The notes under the pieces were generated by a model. That model made no database searches, was not told the DNA's origin, and was given only the letters and a program-made list of their open reading frames with translations. DNA of 64,000 bases from Blepharisma japonicum (taxonomy: Eukaryota > Ciliophora > Heterotrichea > Heterotrichida > Blepharismidae). A program made the translations under genes and the position numbers. Of this stretch, positions 10,525 to 21,086 are shown one piece after another. Every line of letters begins with the position of its first letter. Position 1 is the stretch's first letter. The stretch covers positions 434,001-498,000 of the forward strand of contig CATKHK010000005.1 of NCBI GenBank assembly GCA_949751835.1, written 5' to 3'.

Positions 10525-11856
10525 TTACTTAGTGTCCTCAATCTTCACTTCGACAGAATCAGCAGCCTTTGAATCATTTTGATTAATCATAACTTGTCTG
10601 ATATCATCGTTTCTCTTGCTATACGCTATACAGAAAATAACTGCCATCATAATAAAAAATACATTTGATGACAAAATTGCATAAGGCCCAAAAGTTGAAC
10701 ACATTGTGGGCTCTTCATGTACCTTTGCTGTACTTCTGCAATCAACAGTTAACTTTGAATTGCTTAAGCTGAACCACATAATAGTAGCAATAAAATTAAA
10801 CATTGCAATACTAATAGCCCAAATCTATATAAAGCTTACATAATTCATAAAAGGAATTCCATAATCCTTTTTTGCTGCTATATGAAAATAAGTTTGTAAG
10901 AAGAAAATTGAGCACAGCAATGCAAAGCATTCAAGAACCACATAACTTATATAAGCATCATACAAGTGCTTAAAGATCTGGCAAGTCCCTGTTGTGGAGT
11001 CAACCAAGCAATTAAACGTTGCTAAGCAACCCCAATTCATGTCAATAAACTCTTCTTCACAATCTATGCAGTTAGAAAGTCCACCTTCCCAATAGCTGTC
11101 ATTTGAAATTCTTAGCACCCATCGATTTACAATAAGTGCTGAAAAAATAGTAATCATCCCGAGAACAAAGAGCCAGCCAACTGAGCCCATCCAACGGTTA
11201 AATTTGTATCTTTTGTGAAGGCCGTCTAAAGAGATAGAATTTTCTATCCATTTTCTGTCTGGCTGTCTGTGCAATACAATCGCTAATAGTAAGAATGATA
11301 AAAAGCAAAGCAAACAATTAATTTTAGATACATGAGGGCCATTTTTGGCTTCAAAGGTAATTTCTATAGGATTCTCTTCAGCGCCATATGAAATAAACTC
11401 TACTGGGTTTAATTGATACCATGCTGATATGGCTATTATATGTCCAATCATCATAAAAAATGACAATAAATACAGAGTTATGTTTTTCCCCTGTCTTTTG
11501 TCGCTCATAAGTAGGATGAGCTTTTCCAGCAACACCAGCCCAATTATAAAGGAAAAAGCTTCAAGCGAAAAATAGGCGTAAGCCGACCTATTATTGTTTG
11601 AGTAGATTTGGCAGTCTCCAATAATGTCACTTGAGTCACAAATATTCGAAAAGCACTGCCAACTCCACCCTTTGTACATTTCTTGGCAATTTTGGCAATT
11701 AAAAAGGCTGAACTGCAATGATTCATCATTTTGACTGAGAGTGGATCACTGAGGGTGGAAAACTGATACCACCATGAGAATTAGGCAGATAAAGGTTGAA
11801 AATATTGGAGCAAGTAGGGTCTGTTTTGGCCAAATTTTTTTGTCTTGGGTTTCCAT
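10525..11856 (-). CDS. Internally duplicated 4TM membrane protein, copy A (438 aa)
   Basis: No known family recognised. Two exons (11856-10840 and 10824-10525) flank a 15-nt intron. The protein has two similar halves. Each has a membrane helix, an extracytoplasmic loop with the Cys pattern C-x2-C-x10-C-x4/5-C-x8-C and a W-x-C inside it, then three more hydrophobic helices. First-loop Cys are 54, 57, 68, 73 and 82, with W66. A tetraspanin- or claudin-like four-helix unit doubled in tandem is the simplest reading, by inference only. The C-terminal tail is polar. One in-frame TGA lies early (QWSTL). A tandem paralogue follows at 12155-13507. Confidence 0.85.
10825..10839 (-). other. 15-nt intron, 4TM copy A
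   Basis: Reads GTAAGCTTTATATAG on the minus strand, phase 0, after exactly 1017 coding nt. Without splicing the frame ends at the TAG inside it and the last two membrane helices are lost. Adenine at position 10. Confidence 0.9.
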
Positions 11857-12154
11857 TTTATTATTCTGTGAATTGTTTGAATTATAATGGACGCAATACT
11901 GACAGAACAGTTTAATTTTTTTTTGAATCAGATTTCGATAATTTTATTTGATAAAGAATTAATTTAAAAATATTTGGATAATTGCTTTATGGCCTCAAGA
12001 TGGATTAAATGTTTTATAATTAAATTTATAACTGATATAAAGCATGCATTTTTTGTTAAAAAATGTAAATGAATCAAAGTTTTTAATCAGCTGGAAAATC
12101 GATTTAAATTTGATTTTTTGATTTAAAAGTTAATAGAAAACTATTAATCGCTTA

Positions 12155-13507
12155 TTATTGTATTATTTTAAAATCTTGAATTGATGACCTTTCATGAGAC
12201 ATGGAAGATGACTGCTCTTGACTTTCTTGAAGCTTAATTATAGATTTGTAATCATAATTCCGTTTATAAAATACATAACAATATAGAGCAGTCATACATA
12301 TAGAAAAAAAGTTTGAGATCATAAGTAAATGAGGCCCTAATCTTGAGCATGTGAAAATGTGCTTATGCGGTCGGATTTTTTTTTTGTTACAGTGTGAATC
12401 TAATGCGACATCGCTCTCCATAAATCATAAAATTGTGGCAGAAATATGGAATACTGATAGCAAAACTGCGTAAATCTATATAGGAATTACATATGTCATA
12501 TAAACTGAGCCATAAACTTTTCGATTTAAAAAATATATATAAGTTTGGAGGAAGAAAACTGAGCAAAGTAGAGTTAGCCCATCAAAAAATATATAGAGCT
12601 TATAAGCATTAAACATATGAGTATAAAGCTTGCAGCTTTTTGATGAAGGAGAAACGTAGCAGTCACGAGCAACTAAGCACTCCCAATCAAAATCAGGGAT
12701 ATTTGGTTCACAAGCAACGCAAGATGAGAGTCCTCCTCTCCATAAATTATCTTTAGTGTGCCGCTCTACCCAATCTTCATGATAAACAGTAAAAATCACT
12801 ATGAAAAATAAAATAAAAAATAGCATCCCAACAATTACTAATAATAATTCAACTCTGATGAATCATATATACCGAGCAAGAGGCTCGTTAATTGATATAT
12901 TTTCTTTCTGTTTTCATATCAGGATCATCAATGAAATAAACGCGAAACTACAAATAAAAATATTAGCAAACGCTAAAAAGGGTCCAATTTCTGCATATAA
13001 GCATGGCCTTTCTATAGAACACACTTCATTAGATTTATACCAATTTGCATTATTTAATACAGATCATATATATATTGCCATCACATGAGCAATGAGCATG
13101 AAGGCAGCAAGTAGGCACACAATAATTTTGCCTCCATAATTCTTATCAAAAATTGCCAAAATTATCTTTTCAACAACCATCAGCCCACAGATAATTGCAG
13201 TGATTTCAAATGAAAAATAAAAGAATGAAGCTTTTGATCCGTTGTTATATGCTATGCAGTTCCCGAAACTGGAATCGGCATAATAACAATAATCAGACAA
13301 ACATTTCCAGCTTCAATTCTCAGAATAATCCACACAATTTTTGCACCGATAAAGACTCATTTCGTTTAATATTCCACCTTGATCAAGAGTTGATCATTTC
13401 TTAGTTGTTAATGATATAATCATTACCAAAACACTAGCAGAAAATAATGCTAAGGGTAAAAATAGTGATTTCTTTGATGATAGTCAGCTTCTGTCAGCAG
13501 TTTTCAT
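12155..13507 (-). CDS. Internally duplicated 4TM membrane protein, copy B (445 aa)
   Basis: Tandem paralogue of the gene at 10525-11856. Exon 1 (13507-12491) is also exactly 1017 nt, with an intron at the same phase-0 position, then exon 2 (12475-12155). The same double architecture is present. First loop: CKNCVDYSENWSWKC ... C ... C. Second loop: CVACEPNIPDFDWEC ... C ... C. Several in-frame TGA codons are Trp, for example in ENWSWKC. Divergence from copy A is high outside the Cys, Trp and helix positions, so the duplication is old. The frame is intact from ATG to TAA; I recounted a suspected frameshift and found none. Confidence 0.85.
12476..12490 (-). other. 15-nt intron, 4TM copy B
   Basis: Reads GTAATTCCTATATAG on the minus strand, at the position and phase of the copy A intron. 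Adenine at position 10. Confidence 0.9.
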
Positions 13508-14070
13508 GATTGAGCGATATTTAATAACGATAGGTATGGGGATTAGAATTTATGGTTAATTGATGGCAACCTGAGAAGTTGTTTAGTTTATTTTTAACTG
13601 TTTTTATTTTATGAAACTGTGACGAACCGGAGCTTATGAAAATAAAAGCTTTAAAAATATACAATTTTCGTAGAATTTAAGTTAACTAGTATTAATCGAG
13701 TTGATTTTTACTTATTGAGAGGGAAGAAAAATAATGATTTATCCTTTGCAGCATTGAGGGATTTTAATTAAGATCTTTCATTTCTTTAATCTTCTAATTT
13801 TAATTAGCCGCATAACTATAATCCTTTATTTATATGCACAATAAATAATCAATTAAAAGTATGCTTGAGTTTATGTAGCTTTAAAATTGTTTATGAAAAG
13901 TAAAAAAATTTTAATGATTTTAAAAATAATATGAATCTAATTTGAGGTTGAATTTTCAAGAAATTTCAATAATCTTACAAATTAAATTGAATTAACCAGA
14001 TATTCATATTTTATATTTTTATATAAGATTCATGTTTAATTTATAAAATACTAAGCTAGATTTAATTTTG
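13508..14070. other. 563-bp AT-rich intergenic region
   Basis: Separates two leftward genes. No coding frame, RNA gene or repeat recognised. Confidence 0.5.
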
Positions 14071-15405
14071 CTATTGGCTGCTCCTCAAAAATGATATTCT
14101 TTCTTCACAAACATTCATCCTCACAAGAGTTGAGCTAGTTACAAAACTCGGGAACTCCACATCTAGCTTATTGATTTTATTAATCCTCCAGCTTTCATAC
14201 TGCTGTAAAAACTCCCTATTTTCTTCATTTTCTTCATTTCCTCCATTTTCCAGCTTTTCCAGGACTTCTCTAAACTGATCTATCCTCATCCCTTGTGGGC
14301 CAACATGCTTAGCTCTTACACAAAAAGGATAATCATAAGCTTCTATTTTATCAGCAAATTTTAGAATTTTTATTCTAAACCTCACATTTTCTTCATCATC
14401 AATCTGATAATTAAGCTCACAATAATCAGGATGTAAAGGGTCCACTAAAACTGTATTTCTCATATATTCTCTTTGCTCAGCCTTTTTTTCTTCACTTAAG
14501 CCTGAGTCTCCTAAATAAATTGGTTTTTTTTCTAAATTAAAAAACACGAATTTATAGTTAGGATATTCACTAGGGACATATCCACAGATATCGCAAATGG
14601 CCATATGGACTTGGTGGAAGGTAGATAAATAGTCCATTTGAACAGTTCTCATAATAATTCTGGGGAGATTAAGCATTTCAAATTTAAATTCAATAACAAT
14701 TTTTTCATGAACAATTGAGGAGAGTTGACCTTTAATTTTTCGACGGTGGATTTTTTGGAAACTTTCAAATAGACATTTCGAATGGGATTTTAATAATTCC
14801 TCCTCAGAAACTCTGGGTAAATCGTAAACTCCAGCTTTAAGACTTGTGTTTCTGCGAGGGTTTTTTAAAGGATCCCATGGGAGTCTGCGGCCACCTCTGC
14901 CTTTGCCACGACCTGGAGGGGGGGGAGCTCCTGGTGAAGGTTCAGCCAAGCTTCCAGGGATTTGATTTTGGTTCATCATTTCCATGAAGTGACGACGACA
15001 TCGAATATTTTCACTAGTTGGTGGAGGCTGTGGTAAAATTTCTTTATTTGCTTTGAATAATAAAATCGTGTCTTCTGGCTTCAGAATTGTAAGTTTATCG
15101 AGTTTTAGGATATCGCCAAGCTTAATGTCGTTTGGGGAAATAATTTTATTCCTTTGCTTAGCTGTTAGGTCTACTAATTCTTGAATTTCTATATCTTCTT
15201 CTTTTACAGGGACAATTTCCATTAATTCATCTTTTATTGGATCATTTTCTATGATCATTTCTATATCGCTGTCACATTCATCTTTTATTATATGAGCGTT
15301 GCTATCTGGATCATAACATGGATCAAAAATTTCTATATCTGATAAATCGTCAATTTCATAGACATAAAAATTGCCTTCGAGCACTGTTAGGTCTTCTATT
15401 CGCAT
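14071..15405 (-). CDS. Protein with possible pRiA4b-ORF3-like domain (444 aa)
   Basis: Uncertain family. The first 140 residues are acidic (many D/E, DELMEIVPVKEEDIEIQEL). They are followed by a Pro/Gly/Arg linker (SPGAPPPPGRGKGRGGRR) and a folded C-terminal half. In that half, IIMRTVQMDYLSTFHQVHMA and the later YPFCVRAKHVGPQGMR resemble the start and the Cys/Pro-rich end of the pRiA4b ORF-3-like fold known from plasmids and many eukaryotes. The match is by eye and weak. The frame is unbroken from ATG to a TAG stop, one of only five TAG stops here. Confidence 0.65.
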   Translation of the reverse strand: MRIEDLTVLEGNFYVYEIDDLSDIEIFDPCYDPDSNAHIIKDECDSDIEMIIENDPIKDELMEIVPVKEEDIEIQELVDLTAKQRNKIISPNDIKLGDILKLDKLTILKPEDTILLFKANKEILPQPPPTSENIRCRRHFMEMMNQNQIPGSLAEPSPGAPPPPGRGKGRGGRRLPWDPLKNPRRNTSLKAGVYDLPRVSEEELLKSHSKCLFESFQKIHRRKIKGQLSSIVHEKIVIEFKFEMLNLPRIIMRTVQMDYLSTFHQVHMAICDICGYVPSEYPNYKFVFFNLEKKPIYLGDSGLSEEKKAEQREYMRNTVLVDPLHPDYCELNYQIDDEENVRFRIKILKFADKIEAYDYPFCVRAKHVGPQGMRIDQFREVLEKLENGGNEENEENREFLQQYESWRINKINKLDVEFPSFVTSSTLVRMNVCEERISFLRSSQ

Positions 15406-15988
15406 TTGTAAAATAAATAATACAATTTAAGCCCCCTTATTTTTTAGTGCAAAATTTTTAAATAATTAAATCTTATATAAATAGAATTTATAAAATATTT
15501 ATTTTGCAGTTCTTATGTTAAAATTAAAAAATCGTTTTAATTTAATGTTGTTTTGGGTTAATCAAAAATCTCAGAATATATAAAATGTGTGCAGACTAAA
15601 ATGGATAAATCTATTAAAAACACTTTTTGAATTGTAATTTTCTCATTCATAACAGTAGAAAGCATTTTAAGTGTTATATTGACTTATTTTCTCAATTAGC
15701 AGAGGCTATTCAATCATGCTATCTACTTATTTATTTCAGAGTTGCATCTTCTTTTAATTTTCATTATATATAAAAAAGGTAATCACAAGTATAAACAGTA
15801 GTCTATGAATTATCACTATTATTTCATAAATGAACAACACTGTATGAATAAAATTAAGAATTCCAAATATTGCCTTATTGCATAATAATTTATTTCATGT
15901 AAAACTAGCTCTCTATCCAAAAGTGATATAACTCAACTTTAATGAATGCATTCCACATTAAGGAAACAATAACCTTTTAAATATTTAT
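15406..15988. other. 583-bp divergent intergenic region
   Basis: Lies between a leftward gene and the rightward Abitram gene. AT-rich; no gene or repeat seen. It must hold both promoters. Confidence 0.5.
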
Positions 15989-16420
15989 ATGGAGCCATCT
16001 TATTTTAAAAGTCCTTTATATCGCTATTACACTCCCTTTACTTATAAGTACCAAGACGACCCACCTCTCTTAATTCGCATGCACACAAACAAGCTATTTT
16101 TAGTATTTTTATCAGAAAACCACCCCATTAAAAACGAAAATATCCTCGAAGTGAAATTCATACACAACACAGATGGCTTATCTGGAAAAAGAAAAAGAAA
16201 TGCGCCATTGCTTCAACCGGCCACAAGACTTGCAGTTGTAAGAACAGAAAATTTCACCTACGTTATTAGAGCTGGAGTTGAGGGGAAATTAATAGAGCTA
16301 AATGAGCTTCTTTTAAAAAACCCTAATTTATTAAAAGAGCCAGAAGGATATTTAGCAATAATGATGCCGTCTTTACAAAAAATAAGCTCAATAGTGAAAA
16401 GGTTAACTGAAGAAAAATAA
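15989..16420 (+). CDS. ABITRAM: Abitram (FAM206A/Simiate) homologue (143 aa)
   Basis: Matches the Abitram family, small proteins with a lipoyl-like fold described in mammals as actin-binding transcription modulators. Landmarks are FLSENHPIKNENILEVKF, SGKRKRNAPLLQP (family KxSGKxKRGAQ), VIRAGVEGKLIELNELLL and EPEGYLAIMMPSL, in family order and spacing. It is slightly shorter than the human protein and lacks the C-terminal extension. ATG to TAA with no intron. The next rightward gene starts 87 bp downstream. Confidence 0.88.
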   Translation: MEPSYFKSPLYRYYTPFTYKYQDDPPLLIRMHTNKLFLVFLSENHPIKNENILEVKFIHNTDGLSGKRKRNAPLLQPATRLAVVRTENFTYVIRAGVEGKLIELNELLLKNPNLLKEPEGYLAIMMPSLQKISSIVKRLTEEK

Positions 16421-16507
16421 CCCGCTAATTATTTATTAGAAATGAATTGCTAACTATTTTCAGCATTAGTTTTCTTGAAATATGTAGATGAATAGATTTT
16501 TAATACT

Positions 16508-17638
16508 ATGGATTTATCTAATTTTGCTACAGTCTGGGGAAATTTTATCAATTCCAATGACCCTGATTTACAAGAGAACGCTAGACTTGCGCTATATTCA
16601 TTATCAACTCTTATGCTTCAGCAATCTCTTCCACCTAAATCAAAATTATTCTTCACAAATCTCCAATCAAGAACCATGGATTGAGAAACATTTAATAAAA
16701 AAATTGGAAATGTGATGAAGAGTCTTGAAAAATTGCATGATTTCTTTAAGCTGAGACCATATGACATAAACAGAAGTGCTTCTCATAGCAGAGAAAATCG
16801 ATGAGGCTCAGATGTTCCCATTAACATGGAAAATCCAAGAGAAGATTATTCTGAAGAAAGAAAGCTCTCAAGTAGAAATCCCCAAAATAGAAAAATCGAA
16901 ATTCAAAATATCTCTATATTAGATTCACCCAGACCATACAGACAGCCCGAAGAATCTAAGTTAATTTTTCAGCCAAAATACTTAGAAATTACAGAGATTT
17001 CTCAACCAAGGTCTAAACCTGTTGCAATCGCACTTTCTAGAAATATCAAAGTTTTATTAGGAAAACCCACACATGAGGAGCATGATTATTTGATATCGAT
17101 TCCGTATGCTTTAAATACAGTAAAATTATTTGTACGAGACCAGGCAATTTTTATATCCGAAACTGCGATTCCTCCTAGTAGCCCCACATCAGACAGTATG
17201 AGAATATACAAATCAAAAAACCTGATACAAGTAAAATCCATGAATGTCTCAATTGGTATGGTTTTTGTTTTTGGAAAAACTGAAATAGTAGTTAAGGCTA
17301 CAAATTTTACTGGAGATCTTGTGCTGGAAATTTCAGGAGGTCAAAATCCTTTTACATGTGAAAGGATTATTACTAGCAATACTCGTATTGGATACAATGC
17401 AAATTGCGAGTTACAGCTTGATAAAGATGAAGAAATACAACATTTTCATGCAAATTTAAAAAGAATAGAAAAAAATTGGATAATTGAAGCATATGCTGAT
17501 AACATATGATTATGGATGGGAATCCATTTAAGAAATAGTGCTTCTGGACGCAAAGATTCTATGGAATATCCAATTTGCAATGATTCGTGCATAAGGATAC
17601 ATGATAGCAAGTATCGTGTACGTCTAATTGGTGCTTAA
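16508..17638 (+). CDS. FHA-domain protein (376 aa)
   Basis: The C-terminal 90 residues fit a forkhead-associated phosphothreonine-binding domain: ITSNTRIGYNANCELQLD, then EEIQHFHANLKR, a Trp-rich strand and HLRNSASGRKD. The canonical arginine of GR is Tyr here (RIGY), and SxxH is QHFH, so phosphopeptide binding may differ. The first 110 residues are helical and the middle is disordered. The N-terminal part (MDLSNFATVWGNF) is recovered only by reading several TGA as Trp; a TAG lies five codons upstream of the ATG. The partner or pathway is not evident. Confidence 0.78.
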
Positions 17639-17757
17639 TCAAACTTGGTCATGTTAAGAAGTTTATCATAAATCTCGTAAAATTCATTCCTTCAAATTTT
17701 TGTAAATTTAATTATAGAATATATTATATACATATTTATATCTAAACAAACACTAAT

Positions 17758-19275
17758 TTACGCTAACAATGCAATTTTCATATGTTGTGTCCCTGCCTGC
17801 CTATGATTTTCACAGTATCCAGGGGTAAAACATTCTTTTCCTACAGGATCCAGTTCATCTAGAATTTCCTGTGTGCACTCTTGGCTTAAACATGAGTCAC
17901 TTTTAAGCCATTTCTTCAAATCTCCACATGTAACAAGTGCACTTTCTCCATGTCCTAGCATTCTCAGTGCTTTTAGTAAATTTTCTTTGCAAAGAATTTC
18001 TTTAGGATCTATGCAAGCTCTTAAAAACTCATAATAGTCAATGACTCCGTTTTCATCAGTGTCAACTTGGCTCATGATTTCTTTTGCAGCAGTTTCTGGT
18101 GAGTTTTCGACGAAGCATCTTGTGAAGTTTTCAAGCTCTGACTGTGAAATCACGCCATCACAGTTGAGGTCTAATGATTGGAATGCTGATTGGATGTTCA
18201 TGAAATTTTTGTAACTCATAACTTGGCTAAGAATAAAAGTGCTTAGGGATTCAGTGAGTTTGGATGATCTTTGGTAATTTCTGAGCCTATTAAAAATGTT
18301 TGATAAATCATCATCACTTTCTTTTTCTTTCCAATCTGCCTTGAACCAAGGATGTGCACAAGCTTCTTCAGCAGAAATTCTTTGTTCAGGGTCTTTTGCC
18401 AATAGTTTTCTTATCAAATCTTTTGCATCATTTGACACATTTATCCAGCGAGGACTTTCAATATTGAACCTTCCTCTTCTTATTTTTCTTATAGTTTCAG
18501 TGTCATTTTTTCCTTGGAAAGGATTAAAGCCAGCAAAAAGGATAAACATAATAACCCCACAACTCCACAGGTCAAACTTCTCGTTATAGGATCTGTCAAA
18601 AATCTCTGGAGCCATGTATTCTAGAGTTCCAGCGACCTGCTTCATTCTAGTCCCTTGAGGACATTTAGCAGTTAAATCGAAATCAATAATCTTCAATGTG
18701 ATTTCGTCATCTTTTATATCGCTAGCCAGCACTATGTTTTCAGGCTTTATGTCTCTATGGACTAATTTTTTCTTATGCAGGTAGCTGAGGCCTGACAATA
18801 TTTGTCTCATGATGCTTCTGATTATTTTTTCAGAGAAATGAAACCCGCTTGCTATTTTATCGCATAAATCGCCACCGTCCATGTACTCCAGTACTAAAAA
18901 GTACTCAGTTTTACTATTGAAAAATTCATACATCCTAAGGATGCTTGGATGATCCAATGCTTTGAAAACATCTACCTCTCTGTGGACGTTGGCATCTTCA
19001 AGATAAATGCCGCTTTTGCATTCTTTCTTGATGATCTTGACAGCCCTGATGGCATCTGTCCCTCTGTGCCTACATTTTCGAATTTCGCCATGAAGGCCAG
19101 CGCCTAAGGGAACTGGATCTGTCTCATAGATGTCGTAGAAGGATTTGGAATTAGAGAAGATAAAATCGCCTGGAGAGTAAATGATCTCAGCGATGCTATC
19201 TACTGTCCTTCTACTTATCGGCTTCATGTTAGTCGAGCTAATGAATTCAGGATGAGCCGAGCACAAACAACCCAT
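17758..19275 (-). CDS. CDPK: Calcium-dependent protein kinase, CDPK type (505 aa)
   Basis: Ser/Thr kinase directly controlled by Ca2+. The N-terminus MGCLCS fits N-myristoylation plus palmitoylation, so a membrane location is likely. The kinase domain (about residues 53-312) has GAGLHG, AVKII and LVHRDIKPEN. The metal-binding motif reads DFD rather than DFG (IIDFDLTAK). APE is present (MAPEIF). Two good EF-hands follow (DLNCDGVISQSE and DTDENGVIDYYE), then two degenerate ones (HGESALVT... and DPVGKECF...). Ends in TAA. Such kinases in ciliates and apicomplexans serve motility and secretion; the exact role here is unknown. Confidence 0.93.
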   Translation of the reverse strand: MGCLCSAHPEFISSTNMKPISRRTVDSIAEIIYSPGDFIFSNSKSFYDIYETDPVPLGAGLHGEIRKCRHRGTDAIRAVKIIKKECKSGIYLEDANVHREVDVFKALDHPSILRMYEFFNSKTEYFLVLEYMDGGDLCDKIASGFHFSEKIIRSIMRQILSGLSYLHKKKLVHRDIKPENIVLASDIKDDEITLKIIDFDLTAKCPQGTRMKQVAGTLEYMAPEIFDRSYNEKFDLWSCGVIMFILFAGFNPFQGKNDTETIRKIRRGRFNIESPRWINVSNDAKDLIRKLLAKDPEQRISAEEACAHPWFKADWKEKESDDDLSNIFNRLRNYQRSSKLTESLSTFILSQVMSYKNFMNIQSAFQSLDLNCDGVISQSELENFTRCFVENSPETAAKEIMSQVDTDENGVIDYYEFLRACIDPKEILCKENLLKALRMLGHGESALVTCGDLKKWLKSDSCLSQECTQEILDELDPVGKECFTPGYCENHRQAGTQHMKIALLA

Positions 19276-19968
19276 TAAATTAATTATAATAGAATTAGAT
19301 TATTCGTGATAATAATTATAAAATATTAATTGTTTTAATCTTATGGCTTCTTTTGCAGAATTTTTTAAACTTGATGTAAGGAGTAGTTACGTCATATTTA
19401 AACTATTTTTATGAATATCAAGTCAACTTCCAAAAATGGTGGTTTTTTTCGACTGACTGGAAATTTAGTTAATTTATTTGATAATGAAGGCATTTGGAAT
19501 TAAATATGTTAGATAATAAAGGATAAGCATATTTAATTTTTATAAGATTATTGCAGCTGGTTTTCTCGAATTTTGGATAATTATTAGATCAATAATTTTT
19601 ATTACTGTTGTATCACGTGAAATTAATATTAAAATCCTTTTTATAAAATTTATGCTTTTAAAAAACTAATGCAAATGATATATAAATATTAAGCTTCTTT
19701 AGTAGTAAAATATATCTGGAATTAAATTTTAAATTTTTAAAAAATTACTTGCCTAAACATATTTATCTTAAAGGATAGAATTTACCCTTTATTATTATAA
19801 TAAGCGATATTTTTAGATATTTAAAATTTTTTGTCCATCCCTGAAAGCACATAAGTGTTTGTTTAACTAAAATCCTCATCCTAAATCCCTCTCAATTCAA
19901 ACAAGATGAATTATAGAAAAAACTTAAGCTAGGTATTTGAAATAAACCTTTGAAATAATCCATTAAAC
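19276..19968. other. 693-bp AT-rich intergenic region
   Basis: Between two leftward genes (CDPK start and eIF3f end). No reading frame with protein-like composition, no RNA gene, no repeat recognised. Confidence 0.5.
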
Positions 19969-20697
19969 TTAAAGAGAATCGTTAGTTTTATCTGAAATCA
20001 CAGTTTGCGAAAGCACAAGCTCAGAGATTTCATTTACAAGCTCTATGTCAGATCCGCTTTTCTCAACTTTTCCTGCCAGTCCTATCGCTCTTGACAGTAA
20101 CAGCGAAATTCTTTTGTCTGGCTGCTTTCTGCCTGCACTTATTTCTTTTGCATAATTTTTGCAAGCAGAAACTAATTCTTGTATACTAATTCTTTGTTTT
20201 ACTAAAACATTCAAAGGTTCTGTAATGATTTTTGTTGGCAATGCTTCGAATAATGCAAGGGAGCCTATGCGCATTCTTGCAAGTTTGTAGCATTGAGTTT
20301 GTATTCCTTTGCTAGAGAGCTGGAGATTTAGTAAAATTAAATTATTTCCAGGGAACATCTTTTCATAAGTAAGAATTGAGGTGACTGCAATATGGTTCAG
20401 ATCTCCAGTCCTATAAGCACCAATTAGTGAGCATTTAGGATAGGCTTCCATAGCATGGTTAAAATGGGCGTTTGCAAGAGGCTTCGCAAAGTTTAAGGTG
20501 TTATCTTTGACCATATGATGGAGAGGGATTGCGTGCTTTATGTGGACTAGGCCTTCAGATTGAGTACCTAATAAAAGCCCTATAACTTCTTGGTCTTTAT
20601 TTGGACGTCTCATATAGTGTTGAAGTACGGTCATTGGTACTGCTGGATGAACTTCGCAGGAAAAAGACTTGATATCGCCTAACCAGAGAGTAGCCAT
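19969..20697 (-). CDS. EIF3F: Translation initiation factor eIF3 subunit f (242 aa)
   Basis: MPN-domain subunit of eIF3. The start of the domain (EVHPAVPMTVLQHYMRRPN, then VIGLLLGTQSEGLVHIKHAI) is diagnostic of eIF3f rather than CSN6 or Rpn8. The JAMM zinc-protease motif is absent (GAYRTG replaces the usual stretch), as expected for eIF3f. The C-terminal helices are shorter than in animals. ATG to TAA, no intron seen. Confidence 0.85.
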   Translation of the reverse strand: MATLWLGDIKSFSCEVHPAVPMTVLQHYMRRPNKDQEVIGLLLGTQSEGLVHIKHAIPLHHMVKDNTLNFAKPLANAHFNHAMEAYPKCSLIGAYRTGDLNHIAVTSILTYEKMFPGNNLILLNLQLSSKGIQTQCYKLARMRIGSLALFEALPTKIITEPLNVLVKQRISIQELVSACKNYAKEISAGRKQPDKRISLLLSRAIGLAGKVEKSGSDIELVNEISELVLSQTVISDKTNDSL

Positions 20698-21086
20698 CCT
20701 AATATATTAATAAGAATTTCATATTAGAAATACTTATAGGATATTTTAATTTTTAAATAATAGGAAAATAATTTGTCATCTGAAACAAGGGAATTTCATC
20801 AAGAACTTAAATAGTAAAACAAAATTTTGATAAACTTTTATGTTAAAATACTTTCAAAAATTTCAAGAATTTAATTGTATTTTAGTTTCTGAAAATATTC
20901 TTAACAATACTTAAACTATACTGATAGAAATTTAATTTAATTATATATAGTCCGAAGTGATTACTCGCTGAAATGTAAAATCATTTACAAAAACATAATC
21001 AAAAATATAGCAGATCGTTGAGAATTATTGCTATTGCCTAGAGTATTTTTAGCAATTATTTGTAGGGGGCTTAATAATCAATAAAA
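20698..21086. other. 389-bp divergent intergenic region
   Basis: Between eIF3f (leftward) and the KDM6-like gene (rightward). AT-rich; no gene or repeat recognised. Shared promoter region. Confidence 0.5.

Noticed and set aside
12885-12895. Suspected frameshift or +1 slippage site in 4TM copy B
   Set aside because: A recount of the bases showed the frame runs unbroken through this point; the TAA was in another frame.
14071-15405. Transposon-derived gene because of the pRiA4b/IS-passenger resemblance
   Set aside because: No terminal repeats or transposase are nearby, and the domain occurs in ordinary eukaryotic genes.
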